Shown: positions 29,560-36,040 of the stretch, piece by piece
Layout: every line of letters begins with the position of its first letter
Position numbering within the stretch: the stretch's first letter is position 1
Source: a virus
DNA: 64,000 nt
Direction: 5' to 3' (one strand)
IMG/VR virus record: IMGVR_UViG_3300025438_000009
Coordinates: 1 to 64,000 of that record
Notes under the pieces: model-generated
The model's input: the letters and a program-made list of their open reading frames with translations, nothing else
What the model was told of the DNA's origin: nothing
Databases searched by the model: none
Made by a program: the position numbers and the translations under genes

Positions 29560-29841
29560 ATGGAAAAGACAGTAAACGCCCAGACAGCCGAAGCGATTGC
29601 CGGACTGGCTCAAGTACGCGCCGATATCAAGCGCCTACAGGAGCAAGAGTCCACTCTCCGCGACACCGTCATCGAGGGTATGGGGGACGCACAGATTGCG
29701 GTCTTCCGAAACCAAGCGATTGCTCGCTTGACCCAAGTCACTCGCACCACGATTGACTCCAAGAAACTTCAGGAGCACTATCCCGAAGCGTTCGCAGACA
29801 CGAAGCGCGAGAGCACTTCTCCTAGGCTGACCTTAGTCTAG
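29560..29841 (+). CDS. Coiled-coil phage protein, paralogue A
   Basis: A 93-residue protein: an N-terminal coiled coil (LAQVRADIKRLQEQESTLRD), a middle beta region (GDAQIAVFRNQAIARLTQVT) and a conserved end (DSKKLQEHYPEAFADTKRES, SPRLTLV). The end resembles the small accessory domain that follows YqaJ-type exonucleases in some phages. The gene at 32226 encodes a closely similar protein over the full length. Confidence 0.76.
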   Translation: MEKTVNAQTAEAIAGLAQVRADIKRLQEQESTLRDTVIEGMGDAQIAVFRNQAIARLTQVTRTTIDSKKLQEHYPEAFADTKRESTSPRLTLV

Positions 29842-29871
29842 GGGGAGACTCTCTCCAAGGAAGGAAACACA

Positions 29872-30090
29872 ATGTCACTTTATGAAATAACCGGATATAT
29901 CCAAATCCCCGTCTCCGCTACGGTGGAAGCGGACTCCCCCGAAAAAGCCCACGAGATTGGTAAAGACCTTATCAACGATGGGATTGGTATCCAGGGAGAC
30001 CAGTACTTGCTAGAAGAATACAGCGTATGGAACATTGACCTACCCGATGAGCCAGTAGAGACTCTCTTGACCCACATAGGACACGCATAA
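29872..30090 (+). CDS. Hypothetical protein, 72 residues
   Basis: A 72-residue acidic protein (ITGYIQIPVSATVEADSPEK, then AHEIGKDLINDG), a beta-alpha pattern seen in small phage domains. AAGGAAA ribosome-binding site. Function unknown. Confidence 0.68.
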   Translation: MSLYEITGYIQIPVSATVEADSPEKAHEIGKDLINDGIGIQGDQYLLEEYSVWNIDLPDEPVETLLTHIGHA

Positions 30091-30135
30091 ACAAATACAA
30101 AGATAGCCCCCGCAAGAGGGAAGAAAGAGGACAAG

Positions 30136-30273
30136 ATGAAAATCACCGCCACCTACCCGACTTGGCGCAAGCCAGCACCAGAGACCTACATCGTAGACGC
30201 CGAAGAGGCAGATTATTGGGTCGAGCAACTAATTGCTAGTGGTGCGCTTTTTGTGACAACTAAAGAAGATTAG
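30136..30273 (+). CDS. Hypothetical protein, 45 residues
   Basis: A 45-residue acidic protein (TYIVDAEEADYWVEQLIASG) with AGAGGACAAG upstream. Function unknown. Confidence 0.58.
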   Translation: MKITATYPTWRKPAPETYIVDAEEADYWVEQLIASGALFVTTKED

Positions 30274-30286
30274 AAACGAAAAAATA

Positions 30287-30319
30287 TCCCCCGCCAAAAG
30301 CGCGGGGGTTATTTTTTTT
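30287..30319 (+). terminator. Rho-independent terminator
   Basis: CCCCCGC..GCGGGGG stem followed by TTATTTTTTTT. Confidence 0.92.
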
Positions 30320-30334
30320 GCGCGGGAGCCCCCG

Positions 30335-30356
30335 CGAACGTAAAGAATGTGTACGC
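30335..30356 (+). repeat. 17-bp dyad element, copy 6
   Basis: CGAACGTAAAGAATGTGTAC, 12 nt before the next -35. Confidence 0.86.
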
Positions 30357-30368
30357 GGGTTTTGGTGC

Positions 30369-30397
30369 TTGACTTTTTATGTGCGGGTTGGTACTTT
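30369..30397 (+). promoter_or_regulatory. Sigma70-like promoter
   Basis: TTGACT, 17 nt, TACTTT. Confidence 0.6.
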
Positions 30398-30427
30398 ACT
30401 AATATATCCACACAACAAGGAGGAAAA

Positions 30428-30583
30428 ATGTATTACTTTATTACTGTAGTTGCTAGGGGTACGCGGGAAATAATTGCTACCTATATCGCATCACTCGAAG
30501 ATGAAGCGCACCGAATCGTCCAGTCTATTGGAACTGGCGAAGGCTATATGGTATTTGTAACTCAGGGCGACCCACTGTCGTAA
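30428..30583 (+). CDS. Hypothetical protein, 51 residues
   Basis: AAGGAGGA ribosome-binding site precedes ATG 30428. Short beta-alpha product (YYFITVVARGTREIIATYIA, then LEDEAHRIVQSIG). Function unknown. Confidence 0.65.
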   Translation: MYYFITVVARGTREIIATYIASLEDEAHRIVQSIGTGEGYMVFVTQGDPLS

Positions 30584-30584
30584 C

Positions 30585-30613
30585 TTGCGCTGAGTGCCGT
30601 TGAGCACTATACT
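30585..30613 (+). promoter_or_regulatory. Sigma70-like promoter
   Basis: TTGCGC, 17 nt, TATACT. Confidence 0.65.
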
Positions 30614-30645
30614 GAAACTGTAAGACTAAATAGAAGGAGACACAA

Positions 30646-30921
30646 ATGGGAAACTTACAAGCAGCATCACTGGCAGAGTTGGCTATTGACGACAACGCCC
30701 TGCACAACGCCCTGGCTATCCACTTGCGGAGTAATCACTATCCCCCCGTGAACTATGCCTTTATCCCCGTAGCGAAGCAAGCAATCGCTTTGGCAATCGA
30801 GGAAGACTATGACGCCGAGTTGGAATACCCTAATGGTCTGGTGCGGAGTGTCGCACACACTATCGAGGGACTTCACTTAGACGCTTTTGTGGAGGCTCGG
30901 GTAGGTGACTACGATGAGTAA
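30646..30921 (+). CDS. Hypothetical protein, 91 residues
   Basis: AGAAGGAG ribosome-binding site. A mostly helical acidic protein (NALHNALAIHLRSNHYPPVN..VAKQAIALAIEEDYDAELEY). Unknown function. Confidence 0.68.
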   Translation: MGNLQAASLAELAIDDNALHNALAIHLRSNHYPPVNYAFIPVAKQAIALAIEEDYDAELEYPNGLVRSVAHTIEGLHLDAFVEARVGDYDE

Positions 30922-31096
30922 TCAAGTTGCCGTTACTGAACTACCCCAGTGCGACTTTTGCGCGGGGGAGGCAGAGTATGACGCCAAGACAACTTTAGGA
31001 CCCTGGGCTAATATGTGTGAAGGCGACTTCCAAACCTACGGAGTTGGACAACTAGGGACTGGCTTTGGGCAGAAACTGGTCGTCCTCACCTACTAA
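30914..31096 (+). CDS. Conserved actinophage protein with CDFC motif
   Basis: A 60-residue protein: PQCDFCAGEAEYDAKTTLGP, WANMCEGDFQTYGVGQLGTG, FGQKLV. This conserved small family (CxxC plus a third Cys and GxGxLGTGxGQ) is familiar from many actinophages, with no known role. It overlaps the previous stop. Confidence 0.78.
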   Translation: MSNQVAVTELPQCDFCAGEAEYDAKTTLGPWANMCEGDFQTYGVGQLGTGFGQKLVVLTY

Positions 31097-31108
31097 GACA
31101 ATAAGCAA

Positions 31109-31136
31109 GAGGGAGTCAGGAAACTGGCTCCCTTTT
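31109..31136 (+). terminator. Rho-independent terminator
   Basis: AGGGAGTCAG-GAAA-CTGGCTCCCT stem with a GAAA loop, then TTTT. Confidence 0.85.
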
Positions 31137-31140
31137 GTGT

Positions 31141-31169
31141 TTGACAATGGCAAACGCCGATGATATAGT
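31141..31169 (+). promoter_or_regulatory. Promoter of a leaderless gene
   Basis: TTGACA, 17 nt, TATAGT, then 6 nt and the ATG at 31176. Both promoter boxes and the start are unambiguous, making this the clearest leaderless case. Confidence 0.85.
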
Positions 31170-31175
31170 GTAACT

Positions 31176-31343
31176 ATGAATAAGAAACCTAAGCACAGAG
31201 GAATAGCGAACCCAGCCTATGCGCTCGCTATGTCTGAGTTGCGCCGCTCGAACGCCTCGGGGACTCACGCCGACAAGCGTACTCGCAGGGTACGCACTCG
31301 CAGTGCCTCGAAGCGCAGGTCGCTGGAGGACTATCGTGGCTAA
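31176..31343 (+). CDS. Small highly basic protein, 55 residues
   Basis: A 55-residue protein with a strongly basic second half (HADKRTRRVRTRSASKRRSL), suggestive of nucleic acid binding. Leaderless start. The next gene overlaps its end. Confidence 0.65.
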   Translation: MNKKPKHRGIANPAYALAMSELRRSNASGTHADKRTRRVRTRSASKRRSLEDYRG

Positions 31344-31470
31344 GTTGCTGGGACTGAGTGTAGTGCTCGGAGTGTTGGTGGCGTTGTCCCCCGACTCCCC
31401 TGGGACCCTCGCAGGGCTGATAGTCGCGAGTGCGGTTGCTGCAGTGTCAGTAGTCGCCGATAGAATGTAA
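31336..31470 (+). CDS. Small membrane protein, 44 residues
   Basis: GTG start overlapping the previous gene. Two short hydrophobic segments (LLGLSVVLGVLVALS and GTLAGLIVASAVAAVSVVA) with a turn between suggest a membrane hairpin. A gene of similar design is at 35857. Confidence 0.58.
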   Translation: MAKLLGLSVVLGVLVALSPDSPGTLAGLIVASAVAAVSVVADRM

Positions 31471-31503
31471 GTGTAAGACAAACCACAACTAAGGAGAAGC
31501 AAA

Positions 31504-31650
31504 ATGAACAGAGATGATTTTTTCAGGAAAGTTCTGGAAATATTCCCCGAAGCAATTATTGACGAGGAATACGCCACTGGTGAGTTGATGATATCAACTG
31601 GCTGGAAGTTTGACACCATCGACACCATCGTCCCCCTGGTCGAGAAGTAG
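31504..31650 (+). CDS. Hypothetical acidic protein, 48 residues
   Basis: Preceded by ACCACAACTAAGGAGAAGC (variant of the recurrent leader). A 48-residue acidic product; function unknown. Confidence 0.62.
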   Translation: MNRDDFFRKVLEIFPEAIIDEEYATGELMISTGWKFDTIDTIVPLVEK

Positions 31651-31661
31651 GGGTAAAGACA

Positions 31662-31778
31662 ATGAGTACCACACCCTGCAACATATGCGTAATCGCAGTT
31701 GATACCGATATCCACGCCGAAGAACTAGGAATGTGTGTGGACTGCTCGAACGAGTATTTCACGCACGCAGATGAATAA
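31662..31778 (+). CDS. Zinc-binding microprotein, 38 residues
   Basis: A 38-residue product with CNIC and CVDC pairs 19 residues apart, a minimal zinc ribbon. Starts 11 nt after the previous gene. Confidence 0.6.
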   Translation: MSTTPCNICVIAVDTDIHAEELGMCVDCSNEYFTHADE

Positions 31779-31793
31779 GAAATAACAAAGATG

Positions 31794-31825
31794 GCCCCTG
31801 CATAAATGTGGGGGCTGTTTTTTTG
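31794..31825 (+). terminator. Rho-independent terminator
   Basis: GGCCCCTGCATAAATGTGGGGGCT stem then TTTTTTT. Confidence 0.88.
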
Positions 31826-31840
31826 TGGGAGTAGTGGGGG

Positions 31841-31862
31841 CGAACGTAAAGAAAGTGTACGC
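31841..31862 (+). repeat. 17-bp dyad element, copy 7
   Basis: CGAACGTAAAGAAAGTGTAC between terminator and promoter. Confidence 0.84.
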
Positions 31863-31868
31863 AGGAGA

Positions 31869-31897
31869 TGCGCGGTGTCAGTGGTTGCTGATACACT
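31869..31897 (+). promoter_or_regulatory. Possible promoter with GTCAGTGG element
   Basis: TACACT at 31892-31897. The preceding GTGTCAGTGGTTGCTGATA recurs at 33667 and in similar form at 33989, 36602 and 39732. Confidence 0.5.
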
Positions 31898-31936
31898 AAA
31901 AATGTACCCAAAAACACTCTAAAAGAAGGAAAACCT

Positions 31937-32143
31937 ATGATACACAACATTATTTCCCCCCGAGGTTCGTATTTTGCTGGTGATGGGTCATACGGAAGCG
32001 CTAAAAACGTCGTGATTGTCGATACCGACAGTTGGACTGAAGAAGACTGGGCGCGTATCGAGGACGCCTCCGATGAAGAACGTCCCGACATCGCCGGCGA
32101 GCTGGGAACATACTATTGGTCTGCATCAAGAAAAAATATCTAA
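31937..32143 (+). CDS. Hypothetical acidic protein, 68 residues
   Basis: AAGGAAA ribosome-binding site. Acidic product (VIVDTDSWTEEDWARIEDAS). Function unknown. Confidence 0.65.
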   Translation: MIHNIISPRGSYFAGDGSYGSAKNVVIVDTDSWTEEDWARIEDASDEERPDIAGELGTYYWSASRKNI

Positions 32144-32159
32144 TATTTAGTGTTTCAAC

Positions 32160-32188
32160 TTGACAAGATGACATTGAGGCACTATTCT
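32160..32188 (+). promoter_or_regulatory. Sigma70-like promoter
   Basis: TTGACA, 17 nt, TATTCT, for the gene at 32226. Confidence 0.75.
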
Positions 32189-32225
32189 TGAAGTATCAAG
32201 AACAACCACTAGGGAAGGAAACCCA

Positions 32226-32507
32226 ATGGAAAAGACAGTAAACACCGCGACTGCCGAGGCAGTGTCGCAGTTGGTCCAGGTTCGTAAAGCCATCAAGAAA
32301 ATGCAGGAGCAGGAAAGCGCATTGCGCGACACTGTGATTGCGGGACTGGGTGACCACAGTGTCGCAGTGTTCCGAGGACAGCAGATTGCTCGCTTGACTC
32401 AGGTCACCCGCGTGACTGTGGACAGCAAGAAGTTGCAGGAGTCTTTTCCCGAGGCTTTTGAGGCCACCAAGCGTGAAAGCATCTCACCCCGACTGACTTT
32501 AGTCTAG
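32226..32507 (+). CDS. Coiled-coil phage protein, paralogue B
   Basis: Same length (93 residues) and layout as the gene at 29560, with an identical start MEKTVN, near-identical middle (IARLTQVTR) and end (TKRES.SPRLTLV). The two copies lie 2.7 kb apart with different promoters, pointing to a duplication with later divergence. Confidence 0.76.
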   Translation: MEKTVNTATAEAVSQLVQVRKAIKKMQEQESALRDTVIAGLGDHSVAVFRGQQIARLTQVTRVTVDSKKLQESFPEAFEATKRESISPRLTLV

Positions 32508-32517
32508 GGGAAAGCAC

Positions 32518-32550
32518 AAGCCCTAGTTGCTACGGCAACTGGGGCTTTTG
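32518..32550 (+). terminator. Rho-independent terminator
   Basis: AGCCCTAGTTGC-TACG-GCAACTGGGGCT stem (12 bp with one wobble), then TTTTG. Confidence 0.88.
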
Positions 32551-32554
32551 CTAT

Positions 32555-32583
32555 TTGCATTAGAAGAGACATTCTGATACACT
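32555..32583 (+). promoter_or_regulatory. Sigma70-like promoter
   Basis: TTGCAT, 17 nt, TACACT. Confidence 0.6.
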
Positions 32584-32609
32584 CAAGGAACCGTACAGAA
32601 AGAAAAAAT

Positions 32610-32927
32610 ATGGACAACTATGCAATATCTTTTGCGAGTGAACTGGAGTTACGCTTTGGCGGAAAAAATGCAAACTACATCTTTGAAGTTATTCCTGGAC
32701 GGAAGTTTGACAAGATTGTGCGAAGGCTAACTGGCAGTGAGCAGACTAGCGTCCACGCATTCGTTGAGCGTTCTACGGGAGCACTCATCAAAGCTGCGAG
32801 CTGGTCACAACCACAGAAGGATACGCAGGGAAGACTTGCTATTCGCTACAACCTGGCAGACGAGCAAGAGTACAAGCGAGCAGTAGAGAGTGCCGACGAG
32901 TTTGGAAGTTACCTTTACGCACGCTAG
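32610..32927 (+). CDS. Conserved phage protein, 105 residues
   Basis: A 105-residue protein: FEVIPGRKFDKIVRRLTGSE..VHAFVERSTGALIKAASWSQPQ..LAIRYNL. This pattern is known to me from phage hypothetical proteins in which a small beta-sheet carries the RSTGxLIKAxSW motif. Role unknown. Confidence 0.72.
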   Translation: MDNYAISFASELELRFGGKNANYIFEVIPGRKFDKIVRRLTGSEQTSVHAFVERSTGALIKAASWSQPQKDTQGRLAIRYNLADEQEYKRAVESADEFGSYLYAR

Positions 32928-32928
32928 T

Positions 32929-32957
32929 TTGACATTCGTAAGAGTGTCGCCTACACT
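32929..32957 (+). promoter_or_regulatory. Sigma70-like promoter
   Basis: TTGACA, 17 nt, TACACT. Confidence 0.75.
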
Positions 32958-32990
32958 AAAGCAATACCTAATCACAATGAAAGGAACACA

Positions 32991-33332
32991 ATGGTAGAAA
33001 TGAAATGGGAAGAGCCACCTCAGCAGTTGCTGGGTCGTGGTCATACTGACTGGCGGGCAGTCGCCGATGCTTTGAAGAGCAACCCCAACGAGTGGGCAAT
33101 AGTCGCAGAAAATGTTAGCGCGTCAACTGGGACACACATTCGTTATGGTCGCCTCAAGGCATTCGAGCCATCTGGCGCATTCGAAGCACGAGTAAGTGGC
33201 GCACGAGGAGACGCAAGCGGTAGGGCTAGTAAAGTCTACGCACGTTATGTGGGTGCCGGTAGTGTTACTACCACTCCCGTGACCGAAGTAGTAGAGGAAG
33301 GGACTCCGTTCTCTTCCTGGGGTTCTGAGTAA
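32991..33332 (+). CDS. Conserved actinophage protein, 113 residues
   Basis: WEEPPQQLLGRGHTDWRAVA, then LKSNPNEWAIVAENVSASTG and a basic GARGDASGRASKVYARYVG, resembling a small family in actinophages, possibly DNA-associated. The Ser/Gly-rich end may be disordered. Preceded by AATGAAAGGAACACA. Confidence 0.7.
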   Translation: MVEMKWEEPPQQLLGRGHTDWRAVADALKSNPNEWAIVAENVSASTGTHIRYGRLKAFEPSGAFEARVSGARGDASGRASKVYARYVGAGSVTTTPVTEVVEEGTPFSSWGSE

Positions 33333-33345
33333 ACAGAATCCAACA

Positions 33346-33373
33346 AGGCCCCCGAGCAATCGGGGGTTTTTGT
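33346..33373 (+). terminator. Rho-independent terminator
   Basis: GCCCCCGAGCAATCGGGGGT stem then TTTTG. Confidence 0.9.
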
Positions 33374-33391
33374 TTTGTACGGCGTGTCGTT

Positions 33392-33420
33392 TTGCATTCT
33401 CTGTGTGTTTTTGGTACTGT
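33392..33420 (+). promoter_or_regulatory. Sigma70-like promoter
   Basis: TTGCAT, 17 nt, TACTGT. Confidence 0.6.
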
Positions 33421-33447
33421 GTAAGTACCACAAGGAAAGGAATCGAA

Positions 33448-33558
33448 ATGGAAAATCCATTCGACAACCCAGACATCATCAACACCGAAGCTATCGAGGA
33501 TATGGACGACCAGACTGTAAAGACAATCTGGAATATCCTGACTAAAGCAGGATACTAA
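33448..33558 (+). CDS. Acidic microprotein, 36 residues
   Basis: ACCACAAGGAAAGGAATCG leader, then a 36-residue acidic product (MENPFDNPDIINTEAIEDMD). It is delimited by its own promoter and terminator, which supports expression. Function unknown. Confidence 0.65.
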   Translation: MENPFDNPDIINTEAIEDMDDQTVKTIWNILTKAGY

Positions 33559-33566
33559 ATCACAAG

Positions 33567-33598
33567 AAGGACCCTCCGAAAGGGGGGTTCTTTTTTTG
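33567..33598 (+). terminator. Rho-independent terminator
   Basis: GGACCCTCCGAAAGGGGGGT then TCTTTTTTT; same hairpin as the RNR terminator at 6611. Confidence 0.93.
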
Positions 33599-33622
33599 TC
33601 GTCCTGTCGCGAGGGCCGGGTG

Positions 33623-33643
33623 CGAACGTAAAGAATGTGTACA
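33623..33643 (+). repeat. 17-bp dyad element, copy 8
   Basis: CGAACGTAAAGAATGTGTAC. Confidence 0.85.
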
Positions 33644-33687
33644 TGTTGAAAGTTGGCTGATGTGCGAGTGTCAGTGGTTGCTGATAA

Positions 33688-33719
33688 AGAAAAACCCCCT
33701 CACTCTCGAGGGGGGGTTT
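33688..33719 (-). terminator. Terminator of a minus-strand microgene
   Basis: AACCCCCCCTCGAGAGTGAG then GGGGTTTTTCTTT on the minus strand; it ends the transcript of the gene at 33729. Confidence 0.75.
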
Positions 33720-33728
33720 CCTTTTGGG

Positions 33729-33818
33729 CTATCGGCCTCTACGAACCTGAACGAAGTAGACAATCCATAAGATTATTGCTAAGGGAATTGCGACCTCTGC
33801 GGGGATGTTGTCTTGCAT
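33729..33818 (-). CDS. Minus-strand membrane microprotein, 29 residues
   Basis: A complete transcription unit on the minus strand: TTGCTT, 17 nt, TATACT (33849-33877), GGACGACGAAAGGA leader, ATG 33818, 29 codons, then a terminator. The product MQDNIPAEVAIPLAIILWIV followed by YFVQVRRGR is a single membrane helix with a basic tail. It is the only minus-strand gene between 20 and 40 kb. Function unknown. Confidence 0.7.
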   Translation of the reverse strand: MQDNIPAEVAIPLAIILWIVYFVQVRRGR

Positions 33819-33848
33819 TTTGTTTCCTTTCGTCGTCCTTATATCTCA

Positions 33849-33877
33849 AGTATAAGATGAAACTTTGTAAAAAGCAA
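33849..33877 (-). promoter_or_regulatory. Minus-strand promoter
   Basis: TTGCTT, 17 nt, TATACT, driving the 29-residue microprotein. Confidence 0.7.
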
Positions 33878-34041
33878 GTCCTGTAACTAATTTTTGACGT
33901 GCTCTAGCATATTTCTCTCCGCAGTGCAAGTAGTTTCCGTCACACGGAAAACGTCCCCTCAAACTTTCTACATTGGCGTGTCATAGTTGCGAGTGTCAGT
34001 GGTCTCTGGTACAGTGTGATTACCACAAGAAAGGATTTGAT
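33878..34041 (+). promoter_or_regulatory. Upstream region of the DUF6011-like gene
   Basis: Includes GAGTGTCAGTGGTCTCTGGT and TACAGT, with the ACCACAAGAAAGGATTTGA leader before the ATG. On the minus strand a possible 35-codon frame with CDGNYLHCGEK cysteines is present, too weak to call. Confidence 0.4.
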
Positions 34042-34569
34042 ATGACTACATCATTCGCCACCGAACGCCAGATGGCTTTTATTCGCAACTTGGTTGCCGA
34101 GCGTGACGTTGCCCCTGTTGAGTTTGCGGGCATGACTGTACGCGAAGCCTCTGCCACGATTGAGCAGTTACTGGCTACGCCCAAGAAAGCCTCTGTAGTC
34201 AGGTTCTCTGACGTGCTCACCTCTTTGCCCAAGTCGAAGTACGCTCTGCCGTATCAACTGGTAGCGCCAGTCTTTACGGACAGTAGTTTCGACAACGACT
34301 ACCTCTTCGTCGAGGTGCGGGAGCACCGGGGAACGACTTACATGAGGAAGTTGCAAGGTTCATTGGGCGACTTTGTTCGCACACGGTTCTCCCGTGATGA
34401 AGAGCAGTCGCTCTACAACATCCTGAGTTCTAACCCTGTTGAGTACATCACGAAGTTTGGTGAAGTATTTTCCTGCTGTGGCAAGTGCTCCGCACCACTC
34501 ACCACAGAGCGAAGCAGGGAATTGCTCTTGGGACCGGACTGCGCCCGAATGTTGGGGGTGAGGTACTAA
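34042..34569 (+). CDS. DUF6011-like zinc-binding protein
   Basis: A 175-residue protein. The N-terminal ATERQMAFIRNLVAERDVAP and TVREASATIEQLLA is a helical module common in phage proteins. The C-terminal CCGKCSAPLTTERSRELLLG and GPDCARML match the DUF6011 zinc-ribbon pattern. The middle is beta-rich. Probably nucleic-acid-associated, but this is inference. Confidence 0.75.
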   Translation: MTTSFATERQMAFIRNLVAERDVAPVEFAGMTVREASATIEQLLATPKKASVVRFSDVLTSLPKSKYALPYQLVAPVFTDSSFDNDYLFVEVREHRGTTYMRKLQGSLGDFVRTRFSRDEEQSLYNILSSNPVEYITKFGEVFSCCGKCSAPLTTERSRELLLGPDCARMLGVRY

Positions 34570-34654
34570 TAGTCTAGATAATTGCAGACCAGCTCACGGG
34601 AAATGCAATGTTTCTAAAGGAACTAATCTTTATTAGCCGACTATTGACCTCAAC

Positions 34655-34683
34655 TTGACAGTTGGGGCGTAGTTTGGTATGCT
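34655..34683 (+). promoter_or_regulatory. Sigma70-like promoter
   Basis: TTGACA, 17 nt, TATGCT, for the deacetylase-like gene. Confidence 0.75.
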
Positions 34684-34738
34684 TATTATGTCAGAAAGTG
34701 TATTTACACAACCACAACTTTGAAAAGGAGGTGCACCT

Positions 34739-35698
34739 ATGACAAAAAACCTTCAAATTGCGTATAGTGATGACTATCTCAACTGGGACCTCGGTTCTGG
34801 AGACGGCACCCACATTACGAAGCCTATTCGGGCGAAGCTTGCTACGGAGTTTCTCGTTGATTCATTGGGAGACAAAGTAGACATTATCGAGCCCGCCATT
34901 AGGGAGGGAGACCGCGAGAAGCTAGAAGCTACTCACGACCCTGGATATGTTTCTCGGGTGCTCGACTCCTATCAAGCCCACGACTGGTCTGGTGCCAACA
35001 AGAGCAATGCCGAGACAGCATTCAAGATGTTTGCGGGCACTGTTCGATTGACTGAGAACATTATCTCCGGTGAGACTAATGTTGGATTCAATCCTCAAGG
35101 CGCTAAGCACCACGCTAAGTATTCACACAGCGAAGGGTTCTGTGTGTTCAACGACATGGTGTGGGCTGCTAGGGAGTTCAAGAAGGCTGGTATGAAGCCT
35201 TTGTACCTGGACTGGGATGTTCACGCTGGTAACGGCGTACAGAACCTTTTGGAACTGGAGGACATTCCGACTCTGAGTATTCACGCCTCGGGTATCTACC
35301 CATTCAACGACAACAACCACAGTATGAAGAATAGCAAGATTGCTACGACTCATACCTGGCACAGCACGACTAGCCATTACTACAACTGGAATATCGAACT
35401 GCCCGGATACGACTACGATTTGTACCGTGCTCTCGATGGAGTGGAAGAAGTTATTGACCACTATCAGCCAGATGTAGTCCTACTCGCCGCTGGTGCGGAT
35501 GGACATGAGAATGACATCTGGGGAATGAAGTACAGCATTGACGGATTCACCTGGGCGTCTCACCGACTGTCGAAGATGGTAGAGAAGTATGCCGAAGGTA
35601 GGATTCTCATTGGAGGCGCTGGAGGCTATCAACCCTACGACTGGACACCACTGGTGTGGAAAGAAGTAGTCGAGACAATGTACACCAACGTGCGCTAG
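34739..35698 (+). CDS. Histone deacetylase-superfamily amidohydrolase
   Basis: A 319-residue arginase/deacetylase-fold protein. All class hallmarks are present: tandem His (AKHHAKYSHSEGFCVFND, about residues 122-139), the zinc ligands in LDWDVHAGNG (about 158-167), GADGHEND, and the catalytic Tyr loop GGAGGY near residue 298. Bacterial members deacetylate polyamines, acetoin-pathway proteins or other acyl amides. AAAGGAGGTG precedes the ATG. In a phage it could remove acyl groups from host proteins or nucleotides; the substrate cannot be read from sequence. Confidence 0.93.
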   Translation: MTKNLQIAYSDDYLNWDLGSGDGTHITKPIRAKLATEFLVDSLGDKVDIIEPAIREGDREKLEATHDPGYVSRVLDSYQAHDWSGANKSNAETAFKMFAGTVRLTENIISGETNVGFNPQGAKHHAKYSHSEGFCVFNDMVWAAREFKKAGMKPLYLDWDVHAGNGVQNLLELEDIPTLSIHASGIYPFNDNNHSMKNSKIATTHTWHSTTSHYYNWNIELPGYDYDLYRALDGVEEVIDHYQPDVVLLAAGADGHENDIWGMKYSIDGFTWASHRLSKMVEKYAEGRILIGGAGGYQPYDWTPLVWKEVVETMYTNVR

Positions 35699-35707
35699 GA
35701 TAACGAC

Positions 35708-35857
35708 ATGGAAATTATTATTCTTGTTTCGTTATCTGTTGCCGTAGGTATTGTTACGGGCATGGGGTTCTGCACATGGAGAGCCTATGCCCGTGACGCC
35801 CGCCTGAGACAAATGCCTCTGTTAGGCGTTGTGCTCCCCCCTAAGAAAGATAAGTAG
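35708..35857 (+). CDS. Small membrane protein, 49 residues
   Basis: TAGGAT ends 6 nt before the ATG (leaderless type). One N-terminal helix (IIILVSLSVAVGIVTGMGF) followed by a basic cytoplasmic tail (RAYARDARLR). The TAG stop overlaps the next GTG start. Confidence 0.64.
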   Translation: MEIIILVSLSVAVGIVTGMGFCTWRAYARDARLRQMPLLGVVLPPKKDK

Positions 35858-36021
35858 TGCGTAGGGTCTGGGTATACCTAAGAGACCTGGTGTGGACTGC
35901 TGTGGCGTCCGTGGCGCTTGCGGTAGTCTCCCTGGTCGCCCTCGCCCTCGGGAACCCCGAAGGTGCTGGAGTATTTGCTCTGTTGGCGGTAGGGTCTGCA
36001 ATCCTATCAACACGTTCATAA
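35857..36021 (+). CDS. Small membrane protein, 54 residues
   Basis: GTG overlapping the previous stop. Two hydrophobic segments (TAVASVALAVVSLVALALG and GVFALLAVGSAIL) suggest a membrane hairpin, with some likeness to the 44-residue protein at 31336. The pair 35708/35857 might work together, for instance as holin-type proteins; this is speculative. Confidence 0.6.
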   Translation: MRRVWVYLRDLVWTAVASVALAVVSLVALALGNPEGAGVFALLAVGSAILSTRS

Positions 36022-36040
36022 TTTGCTATAGTTGGTGATT

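Noticed and set aside
33878-33975. Minus-strand frame with CDGNYLHCGEKYAR cysteine motif
   Set aside because: Only a TTG start and no clear ribosome-binding site; it overlaps the promoter of the 29-residue gene. Left uncalled.
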